A DNA stretch of 64,000 bases, taken from positions 124,001 through 188,000 of the forward strand of contig NZ_SLZU01000006.1 in assembly GCF_004342065.1 (NCBI RefSeq). Direction: 5' to 3'. Under the pieces are notes generated by a model. The model saw only the letters and a program-made list of their open reading frames with translations, was not told the DNA's origin and did no database searches. The position numbers were made by a program, and so were the translations under genes. This DNA is from Primorskyibacter sedentarius. Lineage in GTDB: Bacteria; Pseudomonadota; Alphaproteobacteria; Rhodobacterales; Rhodobacteraceae. Below, one piece after another: positions 27,251 to 36,416 of this stretch (its first letter is position 1; each line of letters opens with the position of its first letter).

Positions 27251-28510
27251 TCAGGCGTGCTCTGTCTCGTCGCCGGGACGCAGGTACAGCCAGATCAGCG
27301 CCGCACCCGCCAGCGCCAGAAAGGGCACCATGGCGATGTTGACCGCAGACCAGCCCTCTTGCGCGGACCCGCCAGAGCAGTTCATCAACCCGCCCGAGGC
27401 AAGTGAGGCGAAGGTCACGCCGCCAAACACCAGCAGATCATTCAACCCCTGCATCCGCCCGCGTTCATGCGGCTCATGCGCGCCTGCCAGCATCGAGGTG
27501 GCCCCGATGAAGCCGAAGTTCCAGCCGATGCCCAGAAGGATCAGCGCGATAAAGAAATTCTCCAGCCGGACGCCCTGCAGCGCCACGGCGCCTGCGGCTG
27601 CGAGGATCACCAGACCGGCGGCCACGATCTTTTCCACACCGAAGCGGGCGATCAGGTGACCGGTGAAGAATGACGGCAGGAACATGGCGAGCACATGGGC
27701 CGTCACGATATCGGCCGCATTGTCCTTTTCAAACCCGCAGCCCACGACGGCCAGCGGGGTGGAGGTCATCACGAGGTTCATCAGCGCATAGCTGACCATG
27801 CCGCAAATCACGGCGACGGCGATGCGGGGTGTCGCGATCAGCTCCCACCGCGAGCGGCCCTTGGGCGCGTCCTCTTCGGGCACCGGTGGGCGCGGGATGT
27901 CGAGAAACAGAAACAGAAGCGATCCCAGTATGTTGATCGCCACGACCGCGACATAGGCCCCCAGAAAGGACGCCACCCGCGCGTCGGGCGACTCGAACAT
28001 GCCATCGGTCAGCTTGACCAGCTGCGGGCCAATGACGGCCGAGGCCAGACCGCCCGCCATGACATAGGAAATCGCTTTCGGCCGGTAGGCGTCAGAGGCG
28101 GTATCGGCTGCGGCAAACCGGTAAAATCCCTGCGCTGACATGTAAATGCCCGTCAGGAGCGAGCCGAGCAGGAAGATCGGAAAATTGGCAAGGTAAAGCC
28201 CCAATGCGCCAACGGCCCCCCCGGCAGCGCCGCCTGCAGCCCCGATAAAGAACCCGGCCCGGCGCCCGAAACGCTGCATCGCCCAGGAAATGGGCGTGGC
28301 CGTCAGCATTGACCCAAGCACGATCAGCGAGATCGGCAAGGTCGCATAACACAGGTTGGTCGCCAGCGATTGCCCGGCAAGCCCGCCAATGGTGAAGATC
28401 ATCGGCATCTGTGCGCCAAGGATTGCCTGCGCCAATGCGAGGACAATGACATTGCGCTTTGCGCGGGAGTCGGACTGCAGCGTTTCCATGCCGTTTCGGT
28501 AAGCGGTCAT
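27251..28510 (-). CDS. MFS transporter, 12-TM
   Basis: A 419-residue polytopic protein with about 12 hydrophobic segments and a central charged loop near residue 200 ('PRPPVPEEDAPKGRSRWEL'). The loop 2-3 motif is seen in 'MQRFGRRAGFFIGAAGGAAG', typical of the major facilitator superfamily. The second-half repeat has 'IARFGVEKIVAAGLVI'. Substrate cannot be predicted. The ATG at 28510 is chosen; ATGs at 28489 and 28609 are alternatives, the last overlapping the divergent glycosylase gene. Tail-to-tail with the NDUFAF6-like gene, with 22 bases between stops. Confidence 0.88.
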   Translation of the reverse strand: MTAYRNGMETLQSDSRAKRNVIVLALAQAILGAQMPMIFTIGGLAGQSLATNLCYATLPISLIVLGSMLTATPISWAMQRFGRRAGFFIGAAGGAAGGAVGALGLYLANFPIFLLGSLLTGIYMSAQGFYRFAAADTASDAYRPKAISYVMAGGLASAVIGPQLVKLTDGMFESPDARVASFLGAYVAVVAINILGSLLFLFLDIPRPPVPEEDAPKGRSRWELIATPRIAVAVICGMVSYALMNLVMTSTPLAVVGCGFEKDNAADIVTAHVLAMFLPSFFTGHLIARFGVEKIVAAGLVILAAAGAVALQGVRLENFFIALILLGIGWNFGFIGATSMLAGAHEPHERGRMQGLNDLLVFGGVTFASLASGGLMNCSGGSAQEGWSAVNIAMVPFLALAGAALIWLYLRPGDETEHA

Positions 28511-28600
28511 GCGGCGGGCTGCAAGACCGGATCGCGGGAATTCGGCTTGGCCATTCGCCGCAGTCTGTGCAACACCTTCCGGGGACATCCCGGAGGGCAG

Positions 28601-29260
28601 ATGACACAACAGGCAGAAGCAACCGGGCAGGGCGTGGGCCGGATCATCCGGTCGGATGCCTGCGTGGCCGAAGGGGCAGCGTGGCTGGCAAAGGCGGAAC
28701 CGCGCTTTGCGTATGCGCTGGAGCAGGTGGCACCCCTGCCATTGCGGCTGCGTCCCGACGGGTTTGGGCAGCTGCTGTCGGCAATTGTCAGTCAGCAGGT
28801 CAGCGTCGCGTCTGCCCGTGCGATCTGGGCCAAGCTGGAGGCGGCCGGTATGGTCACGCCCGAAGCTGTTCTGTCAGTGACAGAAGAAGATCTGCGCGGC
28901 ATCGGCCTCAGCCGCCAGAAGGCGCGCTATGCCCATGCGCTGGCCGAGGCACGGATTGATTTTGACGCGCTGCGGGACGCGCCCAACGATCAGGTTGTCA
29001 AAGAGCTGACGGCAGTGACGGGCATCGGCGTCTGGACGGCAGAGATCTACGCGATGTTCTCTCTGGGTCGCGCGGATGTGTTTGCCCCCGGTGATCTGGC
29101 CTTGCAGGAGGCCGCGCGAATTCTGTTCGATCTGCCTGTCCGTCCCAAGGAACGCGACCTGCGCGAGATGGCGCGCGCATGGTCCCCCTGGCGATCGGTT
29201 GCAGCCCGCACGCTCTTTGCCTACTACCATGTTGCAAAGGACAAAGAGGGATTGGCATGA
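28601..29260 (+). CDS. DNA-3-methyladenine glycosylase II-like (AlkA family, HhH-GPD)
   Basis: A 219-residue base-excision repair glycosylase of the HhH-GPD superfamily. The helix-hairpin-helix is 'LTAVTGIGVWTAEIYAMF' (about residues 137-154), followed by the Gly/Pro-rich loop and catalytic Asp in 'VFAPGDLALQEA'. 'LLSAIVSQQVSVASARAIW' is the usual N-terminal block. It lacks the extra N-terminal domain of E. coli AlkA, so it is the short form. It should excise alkylated purines. CGGAGGG at 28591-28597 precedes the ATG. The stop overlaps the next gene by 4 bases (ATGA). Confidence 0.92.
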   Translation: MTQQAEATGQGVGRIIRSDACVAEGAAWLAKAEPRFAYALEQVAPLPLRLRPDGFGQLLSAIVSQQVSVASARAIWAKLEAAGMVTPEAVLSVTEEDLRGIGLSRQKARYAHALAEARIDFDALRDAPNDQVVKELTAVTGIGVWTAEIYAMFSLGRADVFAPGDLALQEAARILFDLPVRPKERDLREMARAWSPWRSVAARTLFAYYHVAKDKEGLA

Positions 29261-29922
29261 CACGCGTACTTCAGGCCGGACGCAAGGAACCACTTTCGGG
29301 CGAGGCGCGCTCGGTCGTCGTCTTCCTGCATGGCTATGGCGCCAATGGCGCGGATCTGCTGGGACTGGCCGATCCGCTGAGCGAACACCTGCCGGACACG
29401 CTGTTCGTGGCCCCTGACGCGCCAGAGGCCTGCGCAGGCGCGCCGATGGGGTTTCAGTGGTTCCCGATCCCGTGGATCGACGGATCCAGCCAGGAAGAGG
29501 CCGAGGTCGGAATGCAGGCGGCGGCAGAGGATCTGAACGCTTTTCTTGACGCGCTGCTGGTGGACGAGGACATGCTGCCCGAGCAGATGGTCCTGTTCGG
29601 CTTTTCCCAGGGCACGATGATGGCGCTGCACGTGGCGCCGCGGCGCGAGGATCCGGTGGCGGGGCTGGTTTGCTTTTCCGGCCGGTTGCTGTCGCCGGAA
29701 CTGCTGGAGGACGAGACCGTCAGCCGCCCGCCGGTGCTGCTGGTGCATGGCGATGCCGATGAGGTCGTCCCGCCGCAATCGCTCCCCGAAGCAGCCGAAG
29801 CCTTGCAGAAGGCCGGTTTCAAGGAAGTGTTCGCCCATATCATGAAGGGCACCGGACATGGCATTGATCCCGATGGTCTTGGCGTGTCGCTGGCCTTCAT
29901 GCGGGACAAATGCAGCCTGTGA
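29257..29922 (+). CDS. Alpha/beta hydrolase, carboxylesterase/phospholipase family
   Basis: A 221-residue cytosolic serine esterase of the PF02230 family (acyl-protein thioesterase/carboxylesterase). The nucleophile is in G-F-S-Q-G (residues 115-119), the acid in 'LLVHGDADEVVPP' and the His in 'GTGHGIDPDG'. 'VVFLHGYGANGADLLGLADPL' gives the oxyanion region. No signal peptide. It is coupled by ATGA to the AlkA-like gene, though no functional link is obvious. The natural ester is unknown. Confidence 0.92.
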   Translation: MTRVLQAGRKEPLSGEARSVVVFLHGYGANGADLLGLADPLSEHLPDTLFVAPDAPEACAGAPMGFQWFPIPWIDGSSQEEAEVGMQAAAEDLNAFLDALLVDEDMLPEQMVLFGFSQGTMMALHVAPRREDPVAGLVCFSGRLLSPELLEDETVSRPPVLLVHGDADEVVPPQSLPEAAEALQKAGFKEVFAHIMKGTGHGIDPDGLGVSLAFMRDKCSL

Positions 29923-29947
29923 CCCTGCGGTCAGAGGCGCTGCACCT

Positions 29948-30388
29948 TCAGATTGGCTGCTGCCAGAGTTTCTGTTCTGCCAGTTCGACGGAATTTCCGT
30001 CCGGATCGCGCACATAAATTGAGCGCGCGCCATTGGGCCAGCGAAAATCCGCCTCGATTTCGACCCCCGCCGTTTCCAACCGGGCCCGCCAGTCATCCAG
30101 CGCTGGCCCCGGGACCGCAAGGCATACATGGCCGTCACCAAGCGCGCCATGGGGCGGCACCGGGCGGTCAGGATTGCCCGGCGGCTTGACCGTCTCGGAC
30201 GGGTTGAAGACGAGCAAAACGCCCGTCCCGACACGGAAGAACACGTTGCGGTTCTTGTCCCGAACAATCCTCTCCAGGCCCAGAATGCCGTTGTAAAACC
30301 GCTCTGCCGCATCCAGATCCGCGCAATAGACCGCCGCCTCCAGCAGGTGGGAGGGGGCGGCAGCAAAGGGAAGCGGATCATCGGCCAT
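29948..30388 (-). CDS. VOC family (glyoxalase/bleomycin-resistance-like) protein
   Basis: A 146-residue vicinal oxygen chelate protein: 'LLEAAVYCADLDAAERFYNGILGL' begins the first beta-alpha-beta-beta-beta module, 'GDGHVCLAVPGPALDDW' the second, and 'SIYVRDPDGNSVELAE' provides the terminal Glu. The layout resembles FosX or catechol-dioxygenase-like members, but metal ligands and substrate are not certain. It is divergent from the HNH gene and convergent with the esterase, with 25 bases between stops. Confidence 0.88.
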   Translation of the reverse strand: MADDPLPFAAAPSHLLEAAVYCADLDAAERFYNGILGLERIVRDKNRNVFFRVGTGVLLVFNPSETVKPPGNPDRPVPPHGALGDGHVCLAVPGPALDDWRARLETAGVEIEADFRWPNGARSIYVRDPDGNSVELAEQKLWQQPI

Positions 30389-30632
30389 AGGCCCAGTCTA
30401 GCAGATCGCCTTGCACGGAAAAAGCGCCCCGAGCGCGCGGCGATGGCCATTGGCCCGGGCTTGTCCGGGGTGTCATATCATTGTCAAGACGTGCCGCTAT
30501 GTTCGGCGCAACACCCCCAAGTAGCGGGGCTTGCGCGTTGCCGCCCACGAGATATAGTGGTGACAGGCTTGGGCGGTCGGCGCTGCTCCGGTGGTTGGAA
30601 GAGGGACTGACAGAGCAGGAGACGAAGTGCAG

Positions 30633-31217
30633 ATGCAGGCCGAATTCAGAACCCATTTCGTAAGGGAATCCGGTGCGTTGAAACAGCATCCCGCCTTGGT
30701 GCTGAACGCGGATTACCGGCCCTTGTCCTACTACCCTTTGTCTTTGTGGCCGTGGCAAGACGCGATCAAGGCTGCCTTCCTCGACAGGGTCGATATCGTG
30801 GCCGAATATGACGAGGTGGTGCGAAGTCCTTCGATGTGCCTCAAAATCCCCAGCGTCGTTGTCCTCAAGGATTTCGTCAAACCCAGAAAGCGCGTGGCCT
30901 TCACGCGCTTTAATCTTTTTCTGAGGGACGAATTTCTTTGCCAGTATTGCGGATCGAAGGGCGATCTGACCTTTGACCACGTGGTGCCACGTGCGGCGGG
31001 CGGGATCACGAGCTGGGAAAACGTTGTTGCCGCCTGTGCGCCCTGCAACCTCAGGAAAGGGTCCAAGTCGCTGCGCAATGCCGGGCTTTCCTTGCGCAAG
31101 CCACCCCGGCAGCCGGGGGCGGAGGAATTGCGCAACATGGGCCGCCGTTTCCCGCCCAACCACTTGCACGAAAGCTGGCTGGACTTCCTTTACTGGGACG
31201 CAGAACTGGACGCCTGA
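30633..31217 (+). CDS. HNH endonuclease domain protein
   Basis: A 194-residue protein with a C-terminal HNH nuclease domain. Zinc-type cysteines are C103 and C106 in 'CQYCGSKGDLTFDHVVPRA', the catalytic His lies in D-H-V, and 'SWENVVAACAPCNLRKGSK' supplies the Asn and a second Cys pair. The N-terminal 100 residues ('HPALVLNADYRPLSYYPLSLWPWQDAI') are the conserved leader found in many bacterial housekeeping HNH proteins of unknown role. The ATG at 30633 has AGGAG at 30618-30622. No phage or restriction genes are nearby, so a repair role is likelier than mobile DNA, but this is inference. Confidence 0.9.
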   Translation: MQAEFRTHFVRESGALKQHPALVLNADYRPLSYYPLSLWPWQDAIKAAFLDRVDIVAEYDEVVRSPSMCLKIPSVVVLKDFVKPRKRVAFTRFNLFLRDEFLCQYCGSKGDLTFDHVVPRAAGGITSWENVVAACAPCNLRKGSKSLRNAGLSLRKPPRQPGAEELRNMGRRFPPNHLHESWLDFLYWDAELDA

Positions 31218-31396
31218 GCAGGTATCGCGCGGCTGGGCTTGGACCGTCGGCCGCCCGCGGACCGGCTGTGCCGTTTCTTTGATCAAGTGGTCGTGGATTT
31301 CGCCTGACACGGACGGTCTGCAACGGGTCGGGGCCAAATTTTGATCTGCACATCCGCGTGTTACGTATTGTTAAGACAACAATACAGGACAGGCAG

Positions 31397-32818
31397 TTGA
31401 GCGACACTTCCCCCATCATCCTCTGGTTTCGCCGCGATCTTCGGCTATCGGACCATCCCGCGTTGCACGCCGCCTGTAAAACAGGACGGCCGGTCATTCC
31501 CGTCTTCATTCTGGATGATCTGGTGGAAGGGCTGGGTGCGGCCCCGAAATGGCGGCTTGGCCTTGGTGTGGAACACCTGTCGCGCACCCTTTCCGACAAG
31601 GGCAGCTGTCTGATCCTGCGACGTGGCGCAGCCATGGATGTGCTGCAAGAGTTGATCGGCCAAACCGGCGCGGGTGCGGTCTATTGGACGCGGGCCTATG
31701 ATCCCGACAGCATGGACCGCGACAGAAGCGTCAAAGCCCGGTTGAAAGAAGACGAAATCGAGGCGCGGAGCTTTGGCGGACATCTGATGTTCGAACCCTG
31801 GACGGTAGAGACCGGGCAGGGCGGGTATTACAAGGTCTACACACCCTTCTGGAAGAATGTGAAAGACCGCAATGTCGAAGCGCCCCTGCCAACACCGGGA
31901 CAGATCCCGGCGCCGGGTAGCTGGCCCGAAAGCGACGCGCTTGGCGACTGGCAAATGGGCAAGGCGATGCGGCGCGGGGCGGAGATCGTCCGCCCCTATG
32001 TGCGCCTTGGCGAAAGCGCCGCGCAATCCCGGCTTGGGGCTTTCATGGCGCAGCGCGTGGCCGACTATACCGATGATCGCAACCGCCCGGACATTGACGG
32101 CACATCCGGGTTGTCAGAAAACCTTGCCCTTGGCGAGATCAGTCCGCAGCAATGCTGGCACGCGGGCATCCGCGCCCGCGAAGAGGGCAAGCGCGGCGCA
32201 GAGACCTTCCTCAAGGAACTGGTCTGGCGCGAATTTGCCTATCACCTGATGTATCACACGCCGCGCATCCTGACGGGCAACTGGCGCGAAGACTGGGACG
32301 CCTTCGCGTGGAACGAAGACGAACGGCGTGCCGAGGTACAGGCGTGGAAACAGGCCCGCACCGGCATTCGCTTTGTCGATGCCGGCCTGCGCGAGATGTA
32401 TGTCACGGGGCGGATGCACAACCGCGCCCGCATGGTCGTGGCCAGTTATCTGACGAAACATCTGATGAGCCATTGGAAGATCGGGTTGCGGTGGTTCGAG
32501 GACTGCCTGATCGACTGGGACCCGGCATCGAACGCGATGGGATGGCAGTGGTCGGCGGGCTCTGGCCCCGATGCCACACCCTATTTCCGCGTCTTCAATC
32601 CGGTCACACAGCTGGACAAGTTTGACCCCAAGGGCGCCTATCAGCGCGCGTGGATCGCAGAGGGGCAAAGCACCCCCCCGGATACTGCGTTAAGTTATTT
32701 CGATGCCGTGCCCCAACGCTGGGGATTGTCGGCCGGGGACAGCTACCCTGAGCCTGTTGTTTCAGCATCTGACGGTCGCCAGCGTGCGCTTAATGCTTAT
32801 GAAAACAGGGGCTTCTGA
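31397..32818 (+). CDS. phrB: Deoxyribodipyrimidine photolyase (class I CPD type)
   Basis: A 473-residue flavoprotein of the cryptochrome/photolyase family that uses blue light to reverse UV pyrimidine dimers. The N-terminal antenna domain starts 'IILWFRRDLRLSDHPAL'. The FAD domain has 'TGIRFVDAGLREMYVTGRMHNR', 'ASYLTKHLM' and 'DWDPASNAMGWQWSAGSGPDA', the last being diagnostic for class I enzymes. Start: I favour the TTG at 31397 (AGGACAGG just upstream), which gives the standard N-terminus; a GTG at 31358 is in frame and would add 13 residues. It lies 77 bases upstream of the CFA-type gene. Confidence 0.94.
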   Translation: MSDTSPIILWFRRDLRLSDHPALHAACKTGRPVIPVFILDDLVEGLGAAPKWRLGLGVEHLSRTLSDKGSCLILRRGAAMDVLQELIGQTGAGAVYWTRAYDPDSMDRDRSVKARLKEDEIEARSFGGHLMFEPWTVETGQGGYYKVYTPFWKNVKDRNVEAPLPTPGQIPAPGSWPESDALGDWQMGKAMRRGAEIVRPYVRLGESAAQSRLGAFMAQRVADYTDDRNRPDIDGTSGLSENLALGEISPQQCWHAGIRAREEGKRGAETFLKELVWREFAYHLMYHTPRILTGNWREDWDAFAWNEDERRAEVQAWKQARTGIRFVDAGLREMYVTGRMHNRARMVVASYLTKHLMSHWKIGLRWFEDCLIDWDPASNAMGWQWSAGSGPDATPYFRVFNPVTQLDKFDPKGAYQRAWIAEGQSTPPDTALSYFDAVPQRWGLSAGDSYPEPVVSASDGRQRALNAYENRGF

Positions 32819-32895
32819 CGCTTTCGTCAAAATTTCTTGCCTCATGGGGCCCCACAGCCCTAGCTTATTTCCCGTAATTGAATGCCGGACCCCCA

Positions 32896-34119
32896 ATGAT
32901 CCTGACCACGACACAGAACCAGACCAACCTGCCGCGTTACTTTTCCCGGGTGTTCGACATTGCCCGGGGCATGAACCGGGGCCGGATCGATTTCGTCCTG
33001 CCGGATGGGCGTGTGTTTCGGGCGGAAGGCAAGGTGCCGGGCCCGGTGGCACAGCTCGACATCCACAACCCCGATATCTTTGCGCGGCTGATCCGCGATG
33101 GGGATCTGGGGTTTTCCGATGCCTATCTGGAGGAATGGTGGAGCACGCCCGACCTGATGGCCTTCATGGATCTGATCCATGCTGACAATGACGTTCTGTT
33201 TGACGGCTTCCCCGGCATGGGGCTGGTGCGTGCCTTTGAACGTGCGCGGTTCTGGCTGCGGTCAAACTCGCGCCGTCAGGCGAAGAAAAACATCGCCCAT
33301 CACTACGACCTTGGAAACGATTTCTATGGGCTGTGGCTGGACGAGACGATGACCTATTCCTCGGCCCTATTCGAGACTGGGCAGGAAAGCATGGAGCGGG
33401 CACAGATCGCCAAATATGCACAGCTTGTGGATCAGATGGGCGCGAAACCCGGCGACCACGTGTTGGAGATCGGCTGTGGCTGGGGTGGTTTTGCCGAATA
33501 TGCCGCGAAAGAGAGGGGCTTGCGGGTGACGGCGCTGACAATCAGTCGCGAACAGTTCGATTATGCGCGCGACCGCATCGCGGCGGCGGGCCTGTCGGAC
33601 ATGGTAGAGCTGAAGTTGCAGGATTACCGCGACGAGACCGGCACCTATGACGGCATCGCCTCGATCGAGATGTTCGAGGCTGTGGGCGAGAAATACTGGC
33701 CGGTCTATTTCAACACGGTTCGTGAACGGCTGAAGCCGGGTGCCAATGCCACGCTGCAGATCATCACCGTGCAGGACAAACGCTGGGACGTGTACCGCCG
33801 CGGCGTGGATTTCGTTCAGAAACATATCTTCCCGGGCGGCATGCTGCCCAGCCCGATGGCCTTGCGGTCCGAGGTGGAAAGGGCCGGGCTGAAGATCGCC
33901 CGCTCGGTCGAATTTGGCGAGAGCTACAGCCAGACGTTGCGGCGCTGGCATGATACGTTCAACGCCCGCTGGGAGGAGATTTCACAGCTTGGATTTGATG
34001 ATCGGTTTCGGCGGATGTGGAACTTTTACTTGACTTCCTGTGCCGCGACCTTTCACAGCGGCAATTGTGACGTGACCCAGATAACCCTGACAAGACCCGC
34101 CCGAAGCGCGCAGCCTTGA
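32896..34119 (+). CDS. Cyclopropane-fatty-acyl-phospholipid synthase family methyltransferase
   Basis: A 407-residue SAM-dependent methyltransferase of the CfaS family, which modifies unsaturated acyl chains of membrane phospholipids. The SAM motif is 'VLEIGCGWGGFAEYAA' (about 189-204). 'QAKKNIAHHYDLGNDFYGLWLD' is the classic CFA block, and 'YDGIASIEMFEAVGEKYW' and 'YIFPGG'-like 'HIFPGGMLPS' are present. Whether it makes cyclopropane, furan precursors or methyl branches is not determined. Start at the ATG 32896; a TTG six codons earlier is less likely. Photolyase and CFA genes are co-regulated by singlet-oxygen sigma factor RpoE in Rhodobacter, but I do not see its promoter here. Confidence 0.93.
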   Translation: MILTTTQNQTNLPRYFSRVFDIARGMNRGRIDFVLPDGRVFRAEGKVPGPVAQLDIHNPDIFARLIRDGDLGFSDAYLEEWWSTPDLMAFMDLIHADNDVLFDGFPGMGLVRAFERARFWLRSNSRRQAKKNIAHHYDLGNDFYGLWLDETMTYSSALFETGQESMERAQIAKYAQLVDQMGAKPGDHVLEIGCGWGGFAEYAAKERGLRVTALTISREQFDYARDRIAAAGLSDMVELKLQDYRDETGTYDGIASIEMFEAVGEKYWPVYFNTVRERLKPGANATLQIITVQDKRWDVYRRGVDFVQKHIFPGGMLPSPMALRSEVERAGLKIARSVEFGESYSQTLRRWHDTFNARWEEISQLGFDDRFRRMWNFYLTSCAATFHSGNCDVTQITLTRPARSAQP

Positions 34120-34176
34120 CCCGCTGAGCGAGCACCCGAGCGGCGGGAATTTTCACAGGATGCCGAAAGTATTTCT

Positions 34177-35316
34177 ATGACATCGCTCTTCTTCTACGGC
34201 AGCCTGCGCCATGTGCCGTTGCTGGAAATCGTGCTCGGCCGGGCGGCAAAGGGCATCGACTCGCAGACCGCTTTCCTGCCGGATCATTCCGTGCGTGCCG
34301 TGACCGAAGGCCCGTTCCCGATGCTGCTTGCAGAGCCGGGGGCGCAGGCCAGGGGTTTGCTGGTGCGGGGCCTTGACGCCGAAGATATCGCCCGGCTGGA
34401 TTTCTACGAGGCCGGGTTTGATTTCGACACGCGGGTGATGCCGGTCGAGACAGATACCGGCCCCGTCCCGGCGCAGGTCTACATTCCGGTAGAGCGTCGC
34501 TGGACGCCGGGCAGCATCTGGTCGTTGCAGGAATGGGTCGATCAGTGGGGCCAGCTGAGCTGCGATGCCGCGCGCGAGGTGATGGCGCGCTATGGCCACG
34601 CGACGCCGCAAGAGATCGGCACGCTCTTTCCCTTCATCCGCTCGCGGGCCTGGGCGCGGCAACTGTCAGCAAAACCGGCGCCGCAGACGCTGCGCGCGGA
34701 CATGACGGCGCGGGATGTCGAATTCACCGCAGAACGCCCGGGCTATGACGGCTTTTTCCGGATGCGGGCGTTTTCCCTGCGGCACCGGACCTTTGATGGC
34801 GGCTGGAGCGAGGTCATGGACCGCGAGGCGTTTGTTGCCTTCGACGCCGCATTGGTGCTGCCCTATGATCCGGCCACCGACCGTGTGCTGTTGATCGAAC
34901 AGATGCGGTACGGCCCCCTGATGCGCGGCGATCCGGCGCCGTGGGTTCTGGAGCCCGTCGCGGGGCTTGTCGATGCCGGCGAGACGCCAGAGGAGTGCGC
35001 CCGGCGCGAGGCCGAGGAAGAGGCCGGCATGACGCTGGGGCGCATGCTGCCCATGCCCAAAGTCTATGCCTCGCCCGGTTATACCAGCGAGTTCTTCCAC
35101 TGCTTTCTCGGGCTGTGCGATATGGGCACCCGAGAGGGCGGTTTGGGCGGGCTGGATACAGAGCATGAAGACATTCGCAGCCATGTGATCAGCTTCGATG
35201 CGGCGATGGCGCTGCTTGATAGCGGAGAAGTGAATGCAGGCCCGCTTGCGATGATGCTGCTGTGGCTGGCGCGCGAACGGCCAAACTTGCGCATTGGACA
35301 CACCAGCCCGGGTTGA
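34177..35316 (+). CDS. Gamma-glutamylcyclotransferase-like (AIG2) / Nudix hydrolase fusion
   Basis: A 379-residue two-domain protein. Residues about 4-120 are an AIG2/GGCT-like domain beginning 'LFFYGSLRHVPLLEIVLG', with Y-G-S-L as its substrate-loop signature. Residues about 180-379 are a Nudix hydrolase of the ADP-ribose pyrophosphatase type: Nudix box G-x5-E-x7-R-E-x-x-E-E-x-G at about 263-285 ('GLVDAGETPEECARREAEEE'), preceded by 'LLIEQMRYGPLM'. The Nudix part probably hydrolyses ADP-ribose or a nucleotide sugar. The N-terminal activity is uncertain because the GGCT catalytic Glu is hard to place. No frameshift separates the parts. Confidence 0.88.
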   Translation: MTSLFFYGSLRHVPLLEIVLGRAAKGIDSQTAFLPDHSVRAVTEGPFPMLLAEPGAQARGLLVRGLDAEDIARLDFYEAGFDFDTRVMPVETDTGPVPAQVYIPVERRWTPGSIWSLQEWVDQWGQLSCDAAREVMARYGHATPQEIGTLFPFIRSRAWARQLSAKPAPQTLRADMTARDVEFTAERPGYDGFFRMRAFSLRHRTFDGGWSEVMDREAFVAFDAALVLPYDPATDRVLLIEQMRYGPLMRGDPAPWVLEPVAGLVDAGETPEECARREAEEEAGMTLGRMLPMPKVYASPGYTSEFFHCFLGLCDMGTREGGLGGLDTEHEDIRSHVISFDAAMALLDSGEVNAGPLAMMLLWLARERPNLRIGHTSPG

Positions 35317-35381
35317 AGTCCCCCCTTGTGCGCCCTACACCTTTGGGCTGAAAGAAAACGAACACGCGAAGGGAACGCCGT

Positions 35382-36416
35382 ATGCGCATTGCAGGTGATC
35401 TGGCCGAGGCGATCGGCAACACTCCACTGATCCGGCTGCGGCGCGCGAGCGAGGCAACGGGCTGCGAAATTCTGGGCAAGGCCGAGTTCATGAACCCCGG
35501 CCAGTCGGTCAAGGACCGCGCGGCGCTGTTCATCATCCGCGACGCTGTCGAAAAAGGGCTTCTCAAGCCCGGTGGCACCATTGTCGAAGGCACGGCCGGC
35601 AATACCGGCATCGGTCTGGCGCTGGTGGGGGCCTCGATGGGGTTCAAGACGATCATCGTCATCCCCGAAACCCAGAGCCAGGAAAAGAAGGACATGATCC
35701 GCCTGGCGGGCGCAGAGTTGGTGCAGGTGCCGGCAGCCCCCTATCGCAACCCCAACAATTACGTGCGCTATTCCGGCCGTCTGGCCGAAGAGCTGGCCGC
35801 ATCCTCGGAAAAGGGTGTGATCTGGGCCAACCAGTTCGACAATATCGCCAACCGTCAGGCCCATATCGAGGGCACGGGGCCAGAGATCTGGGAACAGACC
35901 GGTGGCAAGGTCGATGGGTTCATCTGCGCCGTCGGGTCAGGCGGCACGCTCGCCGGGGTCGGCATGGCCTTGCAGCCCAAAGGCGTGAAGATCGGTCTGG
36001 CCGATCCGATGGGCGCCGCGCTGCACAGCTACTACACGACCGGGGAGCTTGCGTCCGAAGGGGGGTCTATCACCGAAGGCATCGGGCAGGGGCGGATAAC
36101 CGCGAACCTCGAAGGGTTCACACCTGACTTCAGCTACCAGATCCCGGATGAGGAGGCGCTTCCCATCGTCTTTGATCTGCTGGAAGAGGAAGGGCTTTGC
36201 CTGGGCGGGTCGTCCGGCATCAACGTGGCCGGGGCTGTGCGCATGGCCCGCGAAATGGGCCCGGGCCACACAATCGTGACCGTTCTTTGCGATTACGGCA
36301 CGCGCTACCAGTCAAAGCTGTTCAATGTGGATTTCCTCAAGGACAAAGGTCTGCCCGTGCCAAGCTGGCTCGACCGCGCGCCTGCATCCATTCCGGGCGT
36401 GTTTCAGGAAACATGA
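35382..36416 (+). CDS. PLP-dependent cysteine synthase family protein
   Basis: A 344-residue fold-type II PLP enzyme related to CysK, which makes cysteine from O-acetylserine and sulfide. The PLP lysine is K44 in 'NPGQSVKDRAALF'. The substrate loop reads 'EGTAGNTGIGLAL' where classic CysK has T-S-G-N-T-G, and the phosphate-binding loop is 'GSGGTLAGVGMAL'. It is longer than typical CysK (about 320), with extra C-terminal residues. The altered loop and length match the subgroup usually annotated cysteine synthase A in alphaproteobacteria; other beta-replacement substrates are possible. ATGA overlap with the channel gene. Confidence 0.9.
   Translation: MRIAGDLAEAIGNTPLIRLRRASEATGCEILGKAEFMNPGQSVKDRAALFIIRDAVEKGLLKPGGTIVEGTAGNTGIGLALVGASMGFKTIIVIPETQSQEKKDMIRLAGAELVQVPAAPYRNPNNYVRYSGRLAEELAASSEKGVIWANQFDNIANRQAHIEGTGPEIWEQTGGKVDGFICAVGSGGTLAGVGMALQPKGVKIGLADPMGAALHSYYTTGELASEGGSITEGIGQGRITANLEGFTPDFSYQIPDEEALPIVFDLLEEEGLCLGGSSGINVAGAVRMAREMGPGHTIVTVLCDYGTRYQSKLFNVDFLKDKGLPVPSWLDRAPASIPGVFQET

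Noticed and set aside
31342-31377. RpoE-type promoter (TGATCT ... TAAGAC) before the photolyase
   Set aside because: The spacing is 24 bases, well outside the usual range, so it was not annotated.
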